64,000 bases of DNA from positions 124,001-188,000 of the forward strand of contig JADJJK010000010.1 of NCBI GenBank assembly GCA_016706545.1. The letters are read 5' to 3'. The DNA comes from Myxococcales bacterium (GTDB lineage: Bacteria; Myxococcota_A; Polyangia; Haliangiales; Haliangiaceae). This document shows positions 19,265 to 30,509 of the stretch, piece by piece (the stretch's first letter is position 1; each line of letters begins with the position of its first letter). The position numbers and the translations under genes were made by a program. The notes under the pieces were generated by a model that saw only the letters and a list, made by a program, of their open reading frames with translations, was not told the DNA's origin and did no database searches.

Positions 19265-20404
19265 ATGCTTCCATTCCCGTTCGTCCGTGCCGCTCGGGCG
19301 CCGCTGGCCTGGTGGCTCGCGGCGCTGTCCTCGCTCGGTGGCCTCGGCGTCTGGCTGGCTCTTGGATGGACCCACGGCCGGCCACCGGAGCCCGCGGTCT
19401 GGTGCTCGCTCGTGGAGGCGCTCCCCCCTGCGCCGCCCTTGGCCCCGCCGTCACCAGTGGAGATCCCATCGCCGCCCGCGGAGCCTGCGCCGCCGTCGTC
19501 GCCACCCTCGTCGTCGCCACCCTCGTCGTCGCCCTCGTCCTCACCCTCGGCCGCTGGCGGCTCCGGCCGCTGTGACGGCGGGGAGACCAAGGACGAGGCC
19601 ACCGGGCTGCCGCTGCCGCCCGGCGACGCGCCGGCGGTGTATCAGGCCTGGCTGGCCGCGCAGCCGCCGGCGATGCGGGCCAAGCTCATGCGCTTCTGCC
19701 GCCGCGAGTCGCCGACCGACTTCCACTGCGCCTGCGGCGGCATCGGCCCTCTGCACGTGCCGCCGCCGCCGGCGCTCCTGCCCGAGGGGGGACTCGAGAA
19801 GCACGAGCAATGGCAGCGCCGGCTCAGCCGCGAGCAGCGTCGGTACTACGAGCGCCAGTGCGGCGACGAGGAGAACGCCTACTCCGAGCTGTGCGGCGGC
19901 ACGCCGCTGGTGGTGTCGTTCGATGGGCGCGCGGTGGAGTTCCAGCCCGGCACGCGCTTTGCCTTCGTCGCTGGCGATCCGGTGGCGATGGACTGGCCAA
20001 GCCCCGCGACGCCGTGGATCGCGCGGGATCTCGACGGCGACGGCGTGATCACGCACGGCGGCGAGCTGTTTGGCAGCCGCACCGAGCTGGCCGACGGCTC
20101 GCTCGCCCGCCATGGCTTCGCCGCGCTGGCGCCGCTGGACACAGACGGCAACGGCCAGCTCGACGCCGCGGACCCGGCCTTCGCGCAGCTCGTGCTGTGG
20201 GCCGACTCCGACCGCGACGGCCGTGGGGCCGGCGCGGAGCTGCGGCCGCTGGCAGAGGTGGTGACCGCGATCTCGCTTCGCTACGAGCGCACGCCGCGCT
20301 GTGACGCGCGCGGCAACTGCCAGCGCGAGCACGCGGCGCTGTCCTGGCGCGACGAGCGCGGCGCCCACCAGGGCCAAGTGATCGACGTCTATCTGCGCTT
20401 CTAA
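19265..20404 (+). CDS. Membrane-anchored EF-hand calcium-binding protein, 379 aa
   Basis: ATG 19265 is chosen because it places a membrane helix (APLAWWLAALSSLGGLGVWLALGW) right at the N terminus; longer in-frame starts would run through the divergent promoter. A Pro/Ser linker with SSPPSSS repeats follows, then a Cys-bearing domain (CRRESPTDFHCACGGIG). The C-terminal third has three Asp-rich loops of EF-hand/dockerin type: DLDGDGVITHGGELFG, DTDGNGQLDAADPAF and DSDRDGRGAGAELR. This is the arrangement seen in many calcium-binding proteins exposed outside the inner membrane. It reads away from the KAP gene and converges on the Ig-repeat lipoprotein, with 40 bp between their stops. No enzyme motif is visible. 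Confidence 0.75.
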   Translation: MLPFPFVRAARAPLAWWLAALSSLGGLGVWLALGWTHGRPPEPAVWCSLVEALPPAPPLAPPSPVEIPSPPAEPAPPSSPPSSSPPSSSPSSSPSAAGGSGRCDGGETKDEATGLPLPPGDAPAVYQAWLAAQPPAMRAKLMRFCRRESPTDFHCACGGIGPLHVPPPPALLPEGGLEKHEQWQRRLSREQRRYYERQCGDEENAYSELCGGTPLVVSFDGRAVEFQPGTRFAFVAGDPVAMDWPSPATPWIARDLDGDGVITHGGELFGSRTELADGSLARHGFAALAPLDTDGNGQLDAADPAFAQLVLWADSDRDGRGAGAELRPLAEVVTAISLRYERTPRCDARGNCQREHAALSWRDERGAHQGQVIDVYLRF

Positions 20405-20444
20405 GCCGGACGTCGGGGCGGCTCGCGCTGCGCCTCGCGGCGCC

Positions 20445-22655
20445 TCAGGGCGCGGCCAGCGTGAATGTCCGGTAGGCGGACCAGGTGTTGCCCGCCAGGT
20501 CGCTGACCCGGACCTCGAAGACGTATGGATACGGCAGCTCCGGTGGGCTGAGGGTCGGCGCGTGTGGCGAGGCGCAAGGCCCATACGCGCCGGTGGCCGC
20601 CCCTTGCCTGAACAGCCGGCACTCGGTGACCACCGGGGCCCCGCTGGTGGTGAACTCGAAGGTCACCGACGGATCGGTGATGGTGCCCGTGGGCCCGGCG
20701 GTGATGGTGGCCAGCGGGGCCACGGTGTCAACCGTGAACGACTGCGTGGCGATGACCACGCCGCCGCGCTCGTTGCGGGCGCGGACCGCGAACGTGTGCG
20801 GACCGTCCGGCAACTCGGGGTACCGGTTGGCCCAGCAGACGCTGTACTGGCCGGCGTCCCAGCGGCAATCGACGACGGTCGAGCCGGTGGCCGTCCAGGC
20901 GAACTGCGGGGACCGCTCGTTGATCTCGCCCAGCGGGCCGCTGGTGATCGTGATCGCGAGCGGGCGCGGATCAGCCTGGAAGGAGATCGCCCGAGTGCCT
21001 GTGTTCCCCATCGCGTCAGCGGCGCGCACGTGAAAGCTCTGCCAGCCGACGGCGGTCAGGTTCAGCGTCTGGGGCGAGGTGCAAGGCGTGAACGCCGCAT
21101 AGTTGAGGCTGCACTCCACGGTGACCGCGTCGGAGCCCGCGACGAACGTCACCACCGGCGCTGGGTCGGTGATGAAGCCGCTTGGGCCGGTGAGGGTCAA
21201 AGCTGGTGGATAGAGGTCCACCGCGAAGGTGTGGGTCACCGAGGTGGTGTTGCCCGCGGCGTCCGATGCGGTGATCTCCATGACATGGGAGCCGTCGTAC
21301 ACCGTCTGGTACGTGGGGGAGGTACAGCGGGTGGGCGGAGCGGCGTCGAGCGAGCAGCGGGTGGTCGCGTCAGCCGACGCGGTGAAGCGGAACGTCGCCC
21401 CGGTCTGGTTGCTGAGCGCGGGGGGGCCGCTGGTGAGGGTCAGCGCTGGCGCCGCGGTGTCGATGAGGAAGGTGCGCGAGGCGCTCGCCTGGTTGCCCAG
21501 GTCATCGGTGGCGCGAAGCTCGAACGTCACGCTGCCGTCTGCCAGCTCAGCCGAGGTGATCGGCGAGGTGCAGGGCGCGAACTCCGCGGTGGAGCCCGCG
21601 ACCAGGAGCCGACACTCTACCTGCGCCTCGGGGGTGCTGGTGAGCGGCAGAAACGCGATGGTGGGGGTGTTGTCGGCAGTTGGGCCCACGGGCGCGTTGA
21701 TGGTGATCGATGGTGGGGTGAGGTCCACGGTCCACGTGTGCTCTGCAGGGGTGGGATCTTCGTCTCCGTTTTGCTCCTTGACGTGGATGCGCGCTCGGTA
21801 CGTGCCCCCGGGCAGATCGCTGATGCTCCACGGCGAGGTGCAGGGCGCGGCCGGCGCGCTGCCCAGCGCACAATAGAACCCGGATCCCTCCGCCGCGCCC
21901 GAAGACGAGAAGCGAAAGGTCGCGCTGGCGCTGGCGACGCGCGCTGGTGGGCCCTCATCGATAATGGTGTCTGGCGTGGTGACGTCGATCTCCCAGCGGT
22001 GCTCCGTGGGGCGCGCTTGCAGGTTGCCCGCGGCGTCCTTCGCGGTCACCTGCAGCGTGTGGATGCCCTCTCCCAGGGGGCCGACCAGCAGAGGGGAGGT
22101 GCAAGGCGACGGTGCCGTGTGGTCCACGCTGCAGGTCATCGTGGCGCCGGGTTCGCTGGTGAACTCGAAGCGCGGGCGGACGCTGTTGTCCCTCACGGGG
22201 GGCGCGAGCCGGAGGGACACGGACGGAGGGGTGGTGTCGATCGTCCAGCGCGCCGTGGCGGGAGTCAGGTCTGCGGGGCCGGTCGCGCCCTTGGCGCGGA
22301 CCGAGAGCTCGTAGGTGCCATCCGGGAGGGTGATGTCAAAGGGCGAGCTGCAAGCGCGGGACACCTGGTCCGGGATCTCGCAAGCGAACGTCGGGTACGC
22401 GGCGTCGGAGCCGAACTCGAAGCGCGCGGTAGCCAGGTTGGTGAGGGGCGGAGGCGCTTTCGAGATCCAGGTATCCGCGGGCTCGCCCTTTCGCGACGGG
22501 AGTCTCGGGGGCTCGTTCGCGTCCATGTCCAGGCAGGCGGGCAGAGCGCAGCAGGCAAGGGCGCCCAGCAGAAGATGGTGGCGCGGTGATGCGCGATGGG
22601 AGCGATGGGAGCGATGGGAGCGATGGGAGCGATGGGAGCGAGACGGGCAGGTCAT
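20445..22655 (-). CDS. Large lipoprotein with Ig-like repeats, 736 aa
   Basis: ATG 22655 gives an N-region made of (SHR) repeats, a hydrophobic core and the lipobox LPAC, so the protein should be lipid-anchored. The mature part is about seven copies of a roughly 85-residue Ig-like module. Each runs TPPS(I/V)...F.F.....ATMTCSVD...PCTSP...L.DG.H...V.A.D.AGN, with a Cys pair in each copy that is probably disulfide-bonded. Such modules form extended stalks for adhesion or scaffolding on the cell surface. There is no catalytic or sorting motif at the C terminus. The gene is divergent from the kinase operon at 22993, and the shared 337-bp region carries a 13-bp triple repeat. Confidence 0.8.
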   Translation of the reverse strand: MTCPSRSHRSHRSHRSHRSHRASPRHHLLLGALACCALPACLDMDANEPPRLPSRKGEPADTWISKAPPPLTNLATARFEFGSDAAYPTFACEIPDQVSRACSSPFDITLPDGTYELSVRAKGATGPADLTPATARWTIDTTPPSVSLRLAPPVRDNSVRPRFEFTSEPGATMTCSVDHTAPSPCTSPLLVGPLGEGIHTLQVTAKDAAGNLQARPTEHRWEIDVTTPDTIIDEGPPARVASASATFRFSSSGAAEGSGFYCALGSAPAAPCTSPWSISDLPGGTYRARIHVKEQNGDEDPTPAEHTWTVDLTPPSITINAPVGPTADNTPTIAFLPLTSTPEAQVECRLLVAGSTAEFAPCTSPITSAELADGSVTFELRATDDLGNQASASRTFLIDTAAPALTLTSGPPALSNQTGATFRFTASADATTRCSLDAAPPTRCTSPTYQTVYDGSHVMEITASDAAGNTTSVTHTFAVDLYPPALTLTGPSGFITDPAPVVTFVAGSDAVTVECSLNYAAFTPCTSPQTLNLTAVGWQSFHVRAADAMGNTGTRAISFQADPRPLAITITSGPLGEINERSPQFAWTATGSTVVDCRWDAGQYSVCWANRYPELPDGPHTFAVRARNERGGVVIATQSFTVDTVAPLATITAGPTGTITDPSVTFEFTTSGAPVVTECRLFRQGAATGAYGPCASPHAPTLSPPELPYPYVFEVRVSDLAGNTWSAYRTFTLAAP
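22595..22639 (-). repeat. Five perfect 9-bp repeats in a lipoprotein signal peptide
   Basis: Five identical copies of GATGGGAGC (plus-strand sense) encode the Ser-His-Arg repeat that forms the positive N-region of the signal peptide of the 20445-22655 lipoprotein. Loss or gain of a unit keeps the frame and changes only the charge and length of the N-region. Confidence 0.9.
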
Positions 22656-22808
22656 GAGGGCTCTTCCTGGGGCAGGTCGCGATCGTGCTGCCCGGTGGCG
22701 ATGCAACATCCGGGACCACGACAGGAAAAAGACAGGTCGCCACGCGACGAGGAGACGGGAAGCAAGAATGGTGTGACAGCTTGCATTGGCTACCTGCGGG
22801 GTGCGGAT

Positions 22809-22847
22809 CGTGTGGTCGAATTGTGTGGTCAATCTGTGTGGTCAGCA
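22809..22847. promoter_or_regulatory. Three 13-bp direct repeats in a divergent promoter
   Basis: Three abutting 13-bp units share GTGTGGTC (CGTGTGGTCGAAT, TGTGTGGTCAATC, TGTGTGGTCAGCA). They lie 154 bp upstream of the Ig-repeat lipoprotein start and 146 bp upstream of the kinase start. Regular direct repeats here look like an operator array for one regulator acting on both genes. Confidence 0.55.
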
Positions 22848-22992
22848 GCGCACGGAGCTGACGCGCACCCAAAGACGCGCCGGATCGCGAGAATTCTCAA
22901 CCAATCGACACGGTTCTCGAAAAGAAACGGCGAGCGGGCCGTCATGGAGGTGTGCAGCGCACAGGCACCGCTCGTGCAGAAGGACGCTACCG

Positions 22993-24684
<1,692 letters not shown>

Positions 24685-24776
24685 CCGCTGGCGCTCACCC
24701 AACGTCCTTCCACCGCCGGCCTCGCTGGCTGACCCAAGCTCCCCTGTCTTCGATTGCCTATCCCGAGGTTCCCCCC

Positions 24777-25850
24777 ATGCGCGAGCTATCTTCCCGAACC
24801 GCCTCTTTGGCGCTGGCCCTGGCCATCCTTTGCCTGACGCTGGGCCAGCCCATGTCCGCCCAGGCCCAGGCGCGGCCAGAGGCCGAGCAGCTCTTTCGCG
24901 AGGGCAAGCGCCTCATGAAAGAGGGCAAGACCACCGAGGCGTGCGAGGCGTTCGAGGCCAGCGAGAAGGCGGAGCCCAACCTGTCCACGCTGCTGTCGCT
25001 GGCGGACTGCCACGAGAAGGCGGAGCAGCTCGCTTCGGCGTGGGCGCGCTTTCTGGCGGCGGAGAGCCGCGCTCGCGGCGAGGCGCAGAAGGCCGCGCTC
25101 GGACGCACCGCCAAGCAGCGCGCGGCCGCGCTGGAGGGGCGGCTGTCGTACCTCACCATCAACGTGCCGGATGACAGCCGGGTGACGGGGCTGGTCGTCA
25201 CCCGCGATGGAGTCGAGGTGGATGCGGCGCAGTGGAACCGCGCGGTGCCGATGGACGGCGGCCCGCACGTCATCTCCGGCAAGGCGCCAGGGCACGAGTC
25301 ATGGCAGACCACGGTGCAGGTGGCCGTGGAGCGCGATCAGCGCTCGGTCGAGGTGCCGCGCTTCAAGGAGCTGCCGGCGCTGGCGCTGCCGCCGCCCGGC
25401 CTCGCGGCCGCGCCGGCGGCCACCGAAGGTGAGCGGGCGCTCTCCGCGCCGCGGGTCATGGCGCGCGCGCCTGCGCCGAGCGCGATGCCGGCGCGTCGCA
25501 AGGTGGTGTTGGGCGTGGCCGCCGGCGGCGTGGTGGCCGCCGGCACCGCCATCGGCTTTGGCCTGGCGGCGCGCAGCGCGCGCAGCGACGCGCTCGCTAC
25601 CTGCTCGCCTTCCGCGTGTACCGCGGCGGCCGCCGCCGCCGCGCAGGACCAAAACGATCGCGCGCGCAGCCACGCGCTGGTGGCCAACGTCGGCTACGCG
25701 GTGGCCGGCGCCGCGGCGGTGGGCGCGCTGGTGCTGTGGTTCACCGCGCCCACGGCTCCGCTCCGCGAGCGGCAAAGCGAGACCGCCTCGCTCTCGATCT
25801 CGCCCCTGCTGGGCGCTGGCAACGGCTTCGTCGTCTCTGGAGGTTTCTGA
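24777..25850 (+). CDS. TPR/PEGA-like protein with C-terminal membrane helices, 357 aa
   Basis: A signal peptide (ASLALALAILCLTLGQPMSAQAQA) is followed by a TPR-like helical pair (AEQLFREGKRLMKEGKTTEACEAFEASEKAEP). Next comes a PEGA-like beta domain (LSYLTINVPDDSRVTGLVVTRDG, then HVISGKAPGH). Two membrane-spanning segments follow near residues 242-265 and 300-322, with the Cys-bearing loop CSPSAC between them. This architecture is common in myxobacteria beside Ser/Thr kinase genes. Its role is probably assembly or scaffolding at the envelope. The stop overlaps the next start in a TGATG arrangement, so the two are translationally coupled. It lies 92 bp after the kinase gene. Confidence 0.75.
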   Translation: MRELSSRTASLALALAILCLTLGQPMSAQAQARPEAEQLFREGKRLMKEGKTTEACEAFEASEKAEPNLSTLLSLADCHEKAEQLASAWARFLAAESRARGEAQKAALGRTAKQRAAALEGRLSYLTINVPDDSRVTGLVVTRDGVEVDAAQWNRAVPMDGGPHVISGKAPGHESWQTTVQVAVERDQRSVEVPRFKELPALALPPPGLAAAPAATEGERALSAPRVMARAPAPSAMPARRKVVLGVAAGGVVAAGTAIGFGLAARSARSDALATCSPSACTAAAAAAAQDQNDRARSHALVANVGYAVAGAAAVGALVLWFTAPTAPLRERQSETASLSISPLLGAGNGFVVSGGF

Positions 25851-27982
25851 TGTCGCTCCGCTGCTCTCTGATGAACGCGCGCACGGCGCTCTTGCTGGGC
25901 GCGCTGGGCGCCTGCGCGATCCCCGATACCCAGTTTGCGCCGGTGAACGAGGAGCCCGGGCCCGACGCGACGCTGGCGATCGTCACCTCGGCGACCTCGC
26001 TGGAGGTGGTGGAGGCCGCCGAGGGGGCGATCATGGTGTCGCTCAACCGGGCGCCCACGGAGGCCTTGCGCGTGAGCGCGTCCACGCTGTCGAAGAAGGT
26101 CGCGCTGGGGCAGGCAGACCTGATGTTCACGGCGGACAACTTCGCGCAGCCGCAGCGCCTGGCCATCACCGGCCTGGCGGACGCAGACACGGTGGTCGAG
26201 CAGGCGGAGATCACGCTGAGCGCCCCGGGCGTGACCTCGGTGGCCATCGCCACCACCGTGCGCGACGATGACACGATGCTGCTGGTCAGCGACGTGGGCA
26301 CCGGCGGCGTGGTCACCATCAACGAGGCCGGCTCCGCGGTGGTGCGCGTCCACCTGTCGGCGCAGCCCACCTCCGAGATCCGGGTGGACGTGCTGGTGGC
26401 CGCCGGGCCGGTCTCGGTCTCGGCGCCGACGAGCCGCGTGTTCACGCCGCAGAACTACGACGTCGATCAGCTCTTCACCTTCGTCGCGGCCGACGACGCC
26501 AACGTGGTCACCGAGGACGTGGCCATGACCCTGCGCTCGATGGGCATCCCTGACAAGCTGGCCACCCTGCGCGCGGTGGACGACGACACGTTGAACCTGG
26601 CGGTGACGCCCAGCTCGCTGCAGGTCACCGAGCAGGGCACGCCGGGGCAGGTGTCGGTGTCGCTGACGCAGCAGCCCGCCGCCAACGTCACCGTGGCGGT
26701 GGCCACCATGACCGGGCAGGCGACGATCGATCGCACGCAGCTCGTGTTCACGCCGCAGAACTACTCGATCCAGCAGGCCGTCAACGTCACCGCCCCCGAC
26801 GACAACGACGTGGCCGACGGCAGCGACACGGTGCGCATCAGCGCCACCGGCCTGACCGAGCGCACCGCCGCGATCACCATCCGCGACAACGACACCCAGC
26901 AGCTAGTGTCGGACGCCACCCCGCCGCTGGCGGTGGCAGAGAACGGCAGCACCACCTTCAACGTCACGCTGCGCTACCGGCCCGCCGCAGACGTGGTGGT
27001 GGCGGTCGCCTCGATGGCACCCGGCGTGGCCACGGTGACCCCAGGGGTCCTGCGCTTCACCAGCGCGGACTACGCCACGCCGCACCCGGTGACGGTGCGC
27101 GGCGCGGACGACGCCAACCTGGTTGGCAACAGCACCACCATCCGCCTGTCCGAGGCGAGCCTCGCCAACCTGGACCACCTGGTCAACGTGACCGACGATG
27201 ACACCCAGCGCTTCGTGCTCACCGCGACCAGCCTCAGCGTGCCGGAGGGCGCGAACAAGACGTTCGATGTCTCGCTGGCCTACGAGCCGGCGGGCACGGT
27301 GAGCTGCACCGTGGTCTCGAGCAACGCCGCCGCGCTGCCGGTGATGCCTGGCAGCCTCTCGTTCACCGCGGCGAGCTACGCCACCCCGGTGCGCGTCACC
27401 GTGTCCGCGCCGGCTGACTCCAACAACGTCTCGGAGAGCTCGGACATCAAGGTGACCGGCTGCGGCGCCCCGGTGCCGGCGACCGTGATGGCGGCCGTCG
27501 CGGATGGGACGATGCTCCATCAGTTCGGATGGCCCATGCCATTCACCTCCACCACGTCCATCCCGCAGGGAATGGTGGTGGCGTACAAGGTCAGCGTCGC
27601 GGTGACCTCGAGCCTCGACTCCTTCGGGATCTGGGTGCCGGCCGCCGCCGGCGACTTCCGCATGGCGCTCTATGCCAACAGCAACAACGCGCCCGGCGGC
27701 CTGGTGGCGCAGATGCCGGTGCGGCGCCCGCTGGTCAACGGCAGCAACACCGCGGACATCACTCCGGATCCCACGATCCCGGTCGGCGACTACTGGTTGG
27801 TCTTGCGAGTGGGCCAGAGCACTGCGGTAGGCTACAGCGGCCCCAACGTCACCGGGCTGCAGTGCGTGCGCAACTTCAATCTCCCCAGCCTGGATGACCC
27901 CTGGCCGGCGACCTTCGGTGCTTCTTCCTGCACCACCGACCGGCTCCTCAACCTGTGGACCAACAACTTCTCCCAGCCATGA
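25850..27982 (+). CDS. Calx-beta-like repeat lipoprotein, 710 aa
   Basis: ATG 25850 overlaps the preceding TGA. The signal ends in the lipobox LGAC, so the protein is lipid-anchored. The mature chain holds about five modules of some 100 residues with the pattern SLEV.E......V.L...P...V.V.........V....L.FT..NY..PQ.V...A.DD........I.LS....V...VRDDDT. That is the style of Calx-beta or cadherin-like calcium-binding modules, and the repeated DDDT could bind calcium. The last 160 residues form a separate beta-sandwich-like domain with few Asp. Its stop overlaps the next start by ATGA. The likely role is an extended surface adhesin or a partner of the MYXO-CTERM-like protein downstream. Confidence 0.75.
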   Translation: MSLRCSLMNARTALLLGALGACAIPDTQFAPVNEEPGPDATLAIVTSATSLEVVEAAEGAIMVSLNRAPTEALRVSASTLSKKVALGQADLMFTADNFAQPQRLAITGLADADTVVEQAEITLSAPGVTSVAIATTVRDDDTMLLVSDVGTGGVVTINEAGSAVVRVHLSAQPTSEIRVDVLVAAGPVSVSAPTSRVFTPQNYDVDQLFTFVAADDANVVTEDVAMTLRSMGIPDKLATLRAVDDDTLNLAVTPSSLQVTEQGTPGQVSVSLTQQPAANVTVAVATMTGQATIDRTQLVFTPQNYSIQQAVNVTAPDDNDVADGSDTVRISATGLTERTAAITIRDNDTQQLVSDATPPLAVAENGSTTFNVTLRYRPAADVVVAVASMAPGVATVTPGVLRFTSADYATPHPVTVRGADDANLVGNSTTIRLSEASLANLDHLVNVTDDDTQRFVLTATSLSVPEGANKTFDVSLAYEPAGTVSCTVVSSNAAALPVMPGSLSFTAASYATPVRVTVSAPADSNNVSESSDIKVTGCGAPVPATVMAAVADGTMLHQFGWPMPFTSTTSIPQGMVVAYKVSVAVTSSLDSFGIWVPAAAGDFRMALYANSNNAPGGLVAQMPVRRPLVNGSNTADITPDPTIPVGDYWLVLRVGQSTAVGYSGPNVTGLQCVRNFNLPSLDDPWPATFGASSCTTDRLLNLWTNNFSQP

Positions 27983-30471
27983 CCATGCAATCCTCCAAGA
28001 TCCTGACCCTGGCTGCGGTGACGTGCGTCGCCGCCTCCGCAGCGGCTGCACCAGCGCACAACGTGTGCGTGCCGATGGCCTCTGGCGTGCCGACGATGGC
28101 GGGGCCGCCCAAGTGGCAGTCGTGGGGGGGCACCGCGCCGGTGAGCGCCGCGCTCGATGATCCGCGGTGGCTCGGCGCCACCGGCCAGAGCTTCGAGCTG
28201 GGCAGCGCCAAGGCCCCGCTGCACACGCGCGCGGTGTGGGCGACCGAGGGTGGCCAGACCTTCCTGTACCTGTCGTTCATCGTCGACGTGGAGGGCATGC
28301 TCGGCGCCACCGCCAGCTCGCCGCGCGATCTGTTCGTGGGGTTTCGCCGCCCGGCGCCAGTGGGCGGCGAGGCCGCGTACATCTTCCAGTTTCACCTGGA
28401 CGGCACCGCCGCCGCCGGCCTGGTGGCGCCCGCGCACTGCGGGCGCTATGCGGACTGCGCAGAGGACGGCACCACGCCGCAGAACTACTGGCGCGTGTTC
28501 GTCGATCAAGGCGCCACCGCCACCTGCTCCACCACCGGGAGCACCGGGCAGCGCTTCTCGCGCCTGGTGGGCGCCACCCCGGCAGATCCGCCGATCACCT
28601 GGATGGCCGACGCCGTGCGCTACTGGAAGCTCGGCGCCGGCGAGCCGCTCGCGCTGCAGAACCGCTGGGCGGTGCAGGTGCGCTTCCCGGTGGCCGCCGC
28701 CGCGGGGCAGCCGCTGTCCGCTGGCATCGAGCCGGGCTCCTCGTTCTGGTACCAGGCCACCGCGCAGGTGGCCGGCGGCGGCGGTGGACCGTACGTCAAC
28801 CTGGGGCACTGGCCGCGCGAGCTGACCACGCCGATCTGCCCCAACACCTCGCTCGCAGACTTTCTCATTCACCAGGAGCTGGGAGATCCGGACAAGTACA
28901 GCTCGCTCACCACCTTCTCCGGCGCGCGTCCGGCCACCTGTGACAAGGGCCTGCGCATCAGCACGCCGCAGATCGGCGCCGTGTTCGATGCCCCGCTGGC
29001 GACCGATCTGTCGACGGTGGCGCTGAACACCATCTTCAAGGCGCTCAAGCCCGATGGCACGCCCGGGGTCAACACGGTGGTGGCGCAGGTGGAGAACACC
29101 GGCGCCACCGCGGTGACCGCGCCGCTCTTGGCGCGCTTTCGCCTGGCCGGCTGGGGCGCCGCGCCGTGGTCCACCACGGACCCGGGCAAGTGGAAGGACA
29201 TGCGCAAGGCCAAGGACGGCGTGTGCGGCGCGGGGACGTCTCCGTCGTGTACGCCGACCACCATCGCTGCTGGCGGCAAGGGCGCCATCAGCTTTCGCTG
29301 GCAGCTCGGGGATGATCCCACGCTGGGCGCCAGCGAGTACTGCCAGTTCGGCCTGACGCCGCCGGCCGGGCAGGGCGTGTGCCAGGTGTGTAGCTGCGCC
29401 GGCTCGGCGACCTGTGACGCGCCCACCGACCCGGGCACGCAGTCCACCCGGCCCGGCGTGGGGCTGTGGCCGTGCGTGTCCTCGAACTACCATCACCAGT
29501 GCATGCTCGTGGAGCTGTCCGCGCCCAACGGCGGCGTCGACTTCGAGCAGCAGAGCTCGTGGAACAACATGAACTTTGGCCAGATGTCGGTGATGGAGCG
29601 CGAGGCGCTCATCGACGCGCGCGGCCTGCCGGTGGCGCCGGGCCAGAAGGAGCAAGACATCTATCTCATTGCCATGCCTCGCGTCATGCCCGACAAGCTG
29701 GCCACCACCAGCACCGGCAACGAGCTGGTCGGCCGGCGCGCCTTCGAGGCGGCGCGTCGCGTGATCGATCCGTACCGCGAGAGCGTGGCCCAGCTCCCCG
29801 AGGAGGAGCGCCGGCGCCTCGCCGAGCGCATGAAGCGCCGCATCCCCACGCCAGATGATCTGAAAGAAGATCGGCGCATGCGCTACTTCGGCGAGGCGTA
29901 CCTGGCGCTGCAGCAGGTGCGCGCGCTGGTCTCGCCAGACGACTACCAGCGCTCTGGGCGCCTCTTGGACCTGGCCGGCCGCGCGATGGACGGGCAGGTC
30001 ACCGCCGAGCAGGTGACCCATGACGTGGTGGATCTGGTGGGCCCCAGCGCCGCCGCGGAGATCGTCCCCACGCTGGAGATCTACGCCTTCTATCAGCACC
30101 TGGGCAAAGGCGCGGTGTATCAGCCGATGACCTCGTTCTCGGTGTTCCTCAGCCACCAGGGGCCGCTCGAGGGCATCACCTGGGAGCTCGACGGCGCGGA
30201 GCGCGTGGGCCACAACATCTATCACCTGCGCATCCCGGTGGGCTTCGCGCGCCGCGTCCAGGTGCGCTCGCAGGCGCTGGAGCCCGGCGAACTGGTGCAA
30301 GCCCCCGGCAGCAAGAGCTGGCCCTGCGGCGGTGGCTGCTGCTGCCGAGATCGCGGCCTGCTGGCCGGCCTCGGCAACACCATGCCGACGATGCTCGGCC
30401 TGGCGCTCGTTGGCGGCGGCCGCCGCCGTCGCAAGGCCGCCAAGGCCGCCAAGGCCAGCAAGGCTGCGTAG
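27979..30471 (+). CDS. Secreted protein with MYXO-CTERM-like sorting signal, 830 aa
   Basis: ATG 27979 overlaps the previous stop by ATGA. A signal peptide (ILTLAAVTCVAASAAAAPA) leads to a large Cys-containing beta-rich ectodomain. From about residue 555 an Arg/Glu-rich helical part follows (LPEEERRRLAERMKRRI). The extreme C terminus has a Cys cluster (CGGGCCC), a short hydrophobic span (TMPTMLGLALVGG) and then RRRRK with Lys/Ala repeats. Cys, then membrane span, then Arg cluster is the layout of the MYXO-CTERM signal, which in Myxococcota is cleaved and lipid-modified for surface anchoring; here the Cys cluster is denser than usual. It is the last gene of the four-gene operon. I do not recognise the ectodomain. 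Confidence 0.75.
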   Translation: MTMQSSKILTLAAVTCVAASAAAAPAHNVCVPMASGVPTMAGPPKWQSWGGTAPVSAALDDPRWLGATGQSFELGSAKAPLHTRAVWATEGGQTFLYLSFIVDVEGMLGATASSPRDLFVGFRRPAPVGGEAAYIFQFHLDGTAAAGLVAPAHCGRYADCAEDGTTPQNYWRVFVDQGATATCSTTGSTGQRFSRLVGATPADPPITWMADAVRYWKLGAGEPLALQNRWAVQVRFPVAAAAGQPLSAGIEPGSSFWYQATAQVAGGGGGPYVNLGHWPRELTTPICPNTSLADFLIHQELGDPDKYSSLTTFSGARPATCDKGLRISTPQIGAVFDAPLATDLSTVALNTIFKALKPDGTPGVNTVVAQVENTGATAVTAPLLARFRLAGWGAAPWSTTDPGKWKDMRKAKDGVCGAGTSPSCTPTTIAAGGKGAISFRWQLGDDPTLGASEYCQFGLTPPAGQGVCQVCSCAGSATCDAPTDPGTQSTRPGVGLWPCVSSNYHHQCMLVELSAPNGGVDFEQQSSWNNMNFGQMSVMEREALIDARGLPVAPGQKEQDIYLIAMPRVMPDKLATTSTGNELVGRRAFEAARRVIDPYRESVAQLPEEERRRLAERMKRRIPTPDDLKEDRRMRYFGEAYLALQQVRALVSPDDYQRSGRLLDLAGRAMDGQVTAEQVTHDVVDLVGPSAAAEIVPTLEIYAFYQHLGKGAVYQPMTSFSVFLSHQGPLEGITWELDGAERVGHNIYHLRIPVGFARRVQVRSQALEPGELVQAPGSKSWPCGGGCCCRDRGLLAGLGNTMPTMLGLALVGGGRRRRKAAKAAKASKAA

Positions 30472-30509
30472 CGCTCGCCGGTCGTGCTGGTCGGCCCGGT
30501 TGCCCCGGG

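Noticed and set aside
22769..22784. A TGG...TTGC sigma54-like box before the kinase gene
   Set aside because: Spacing is one base too long between the GG and GC elements.
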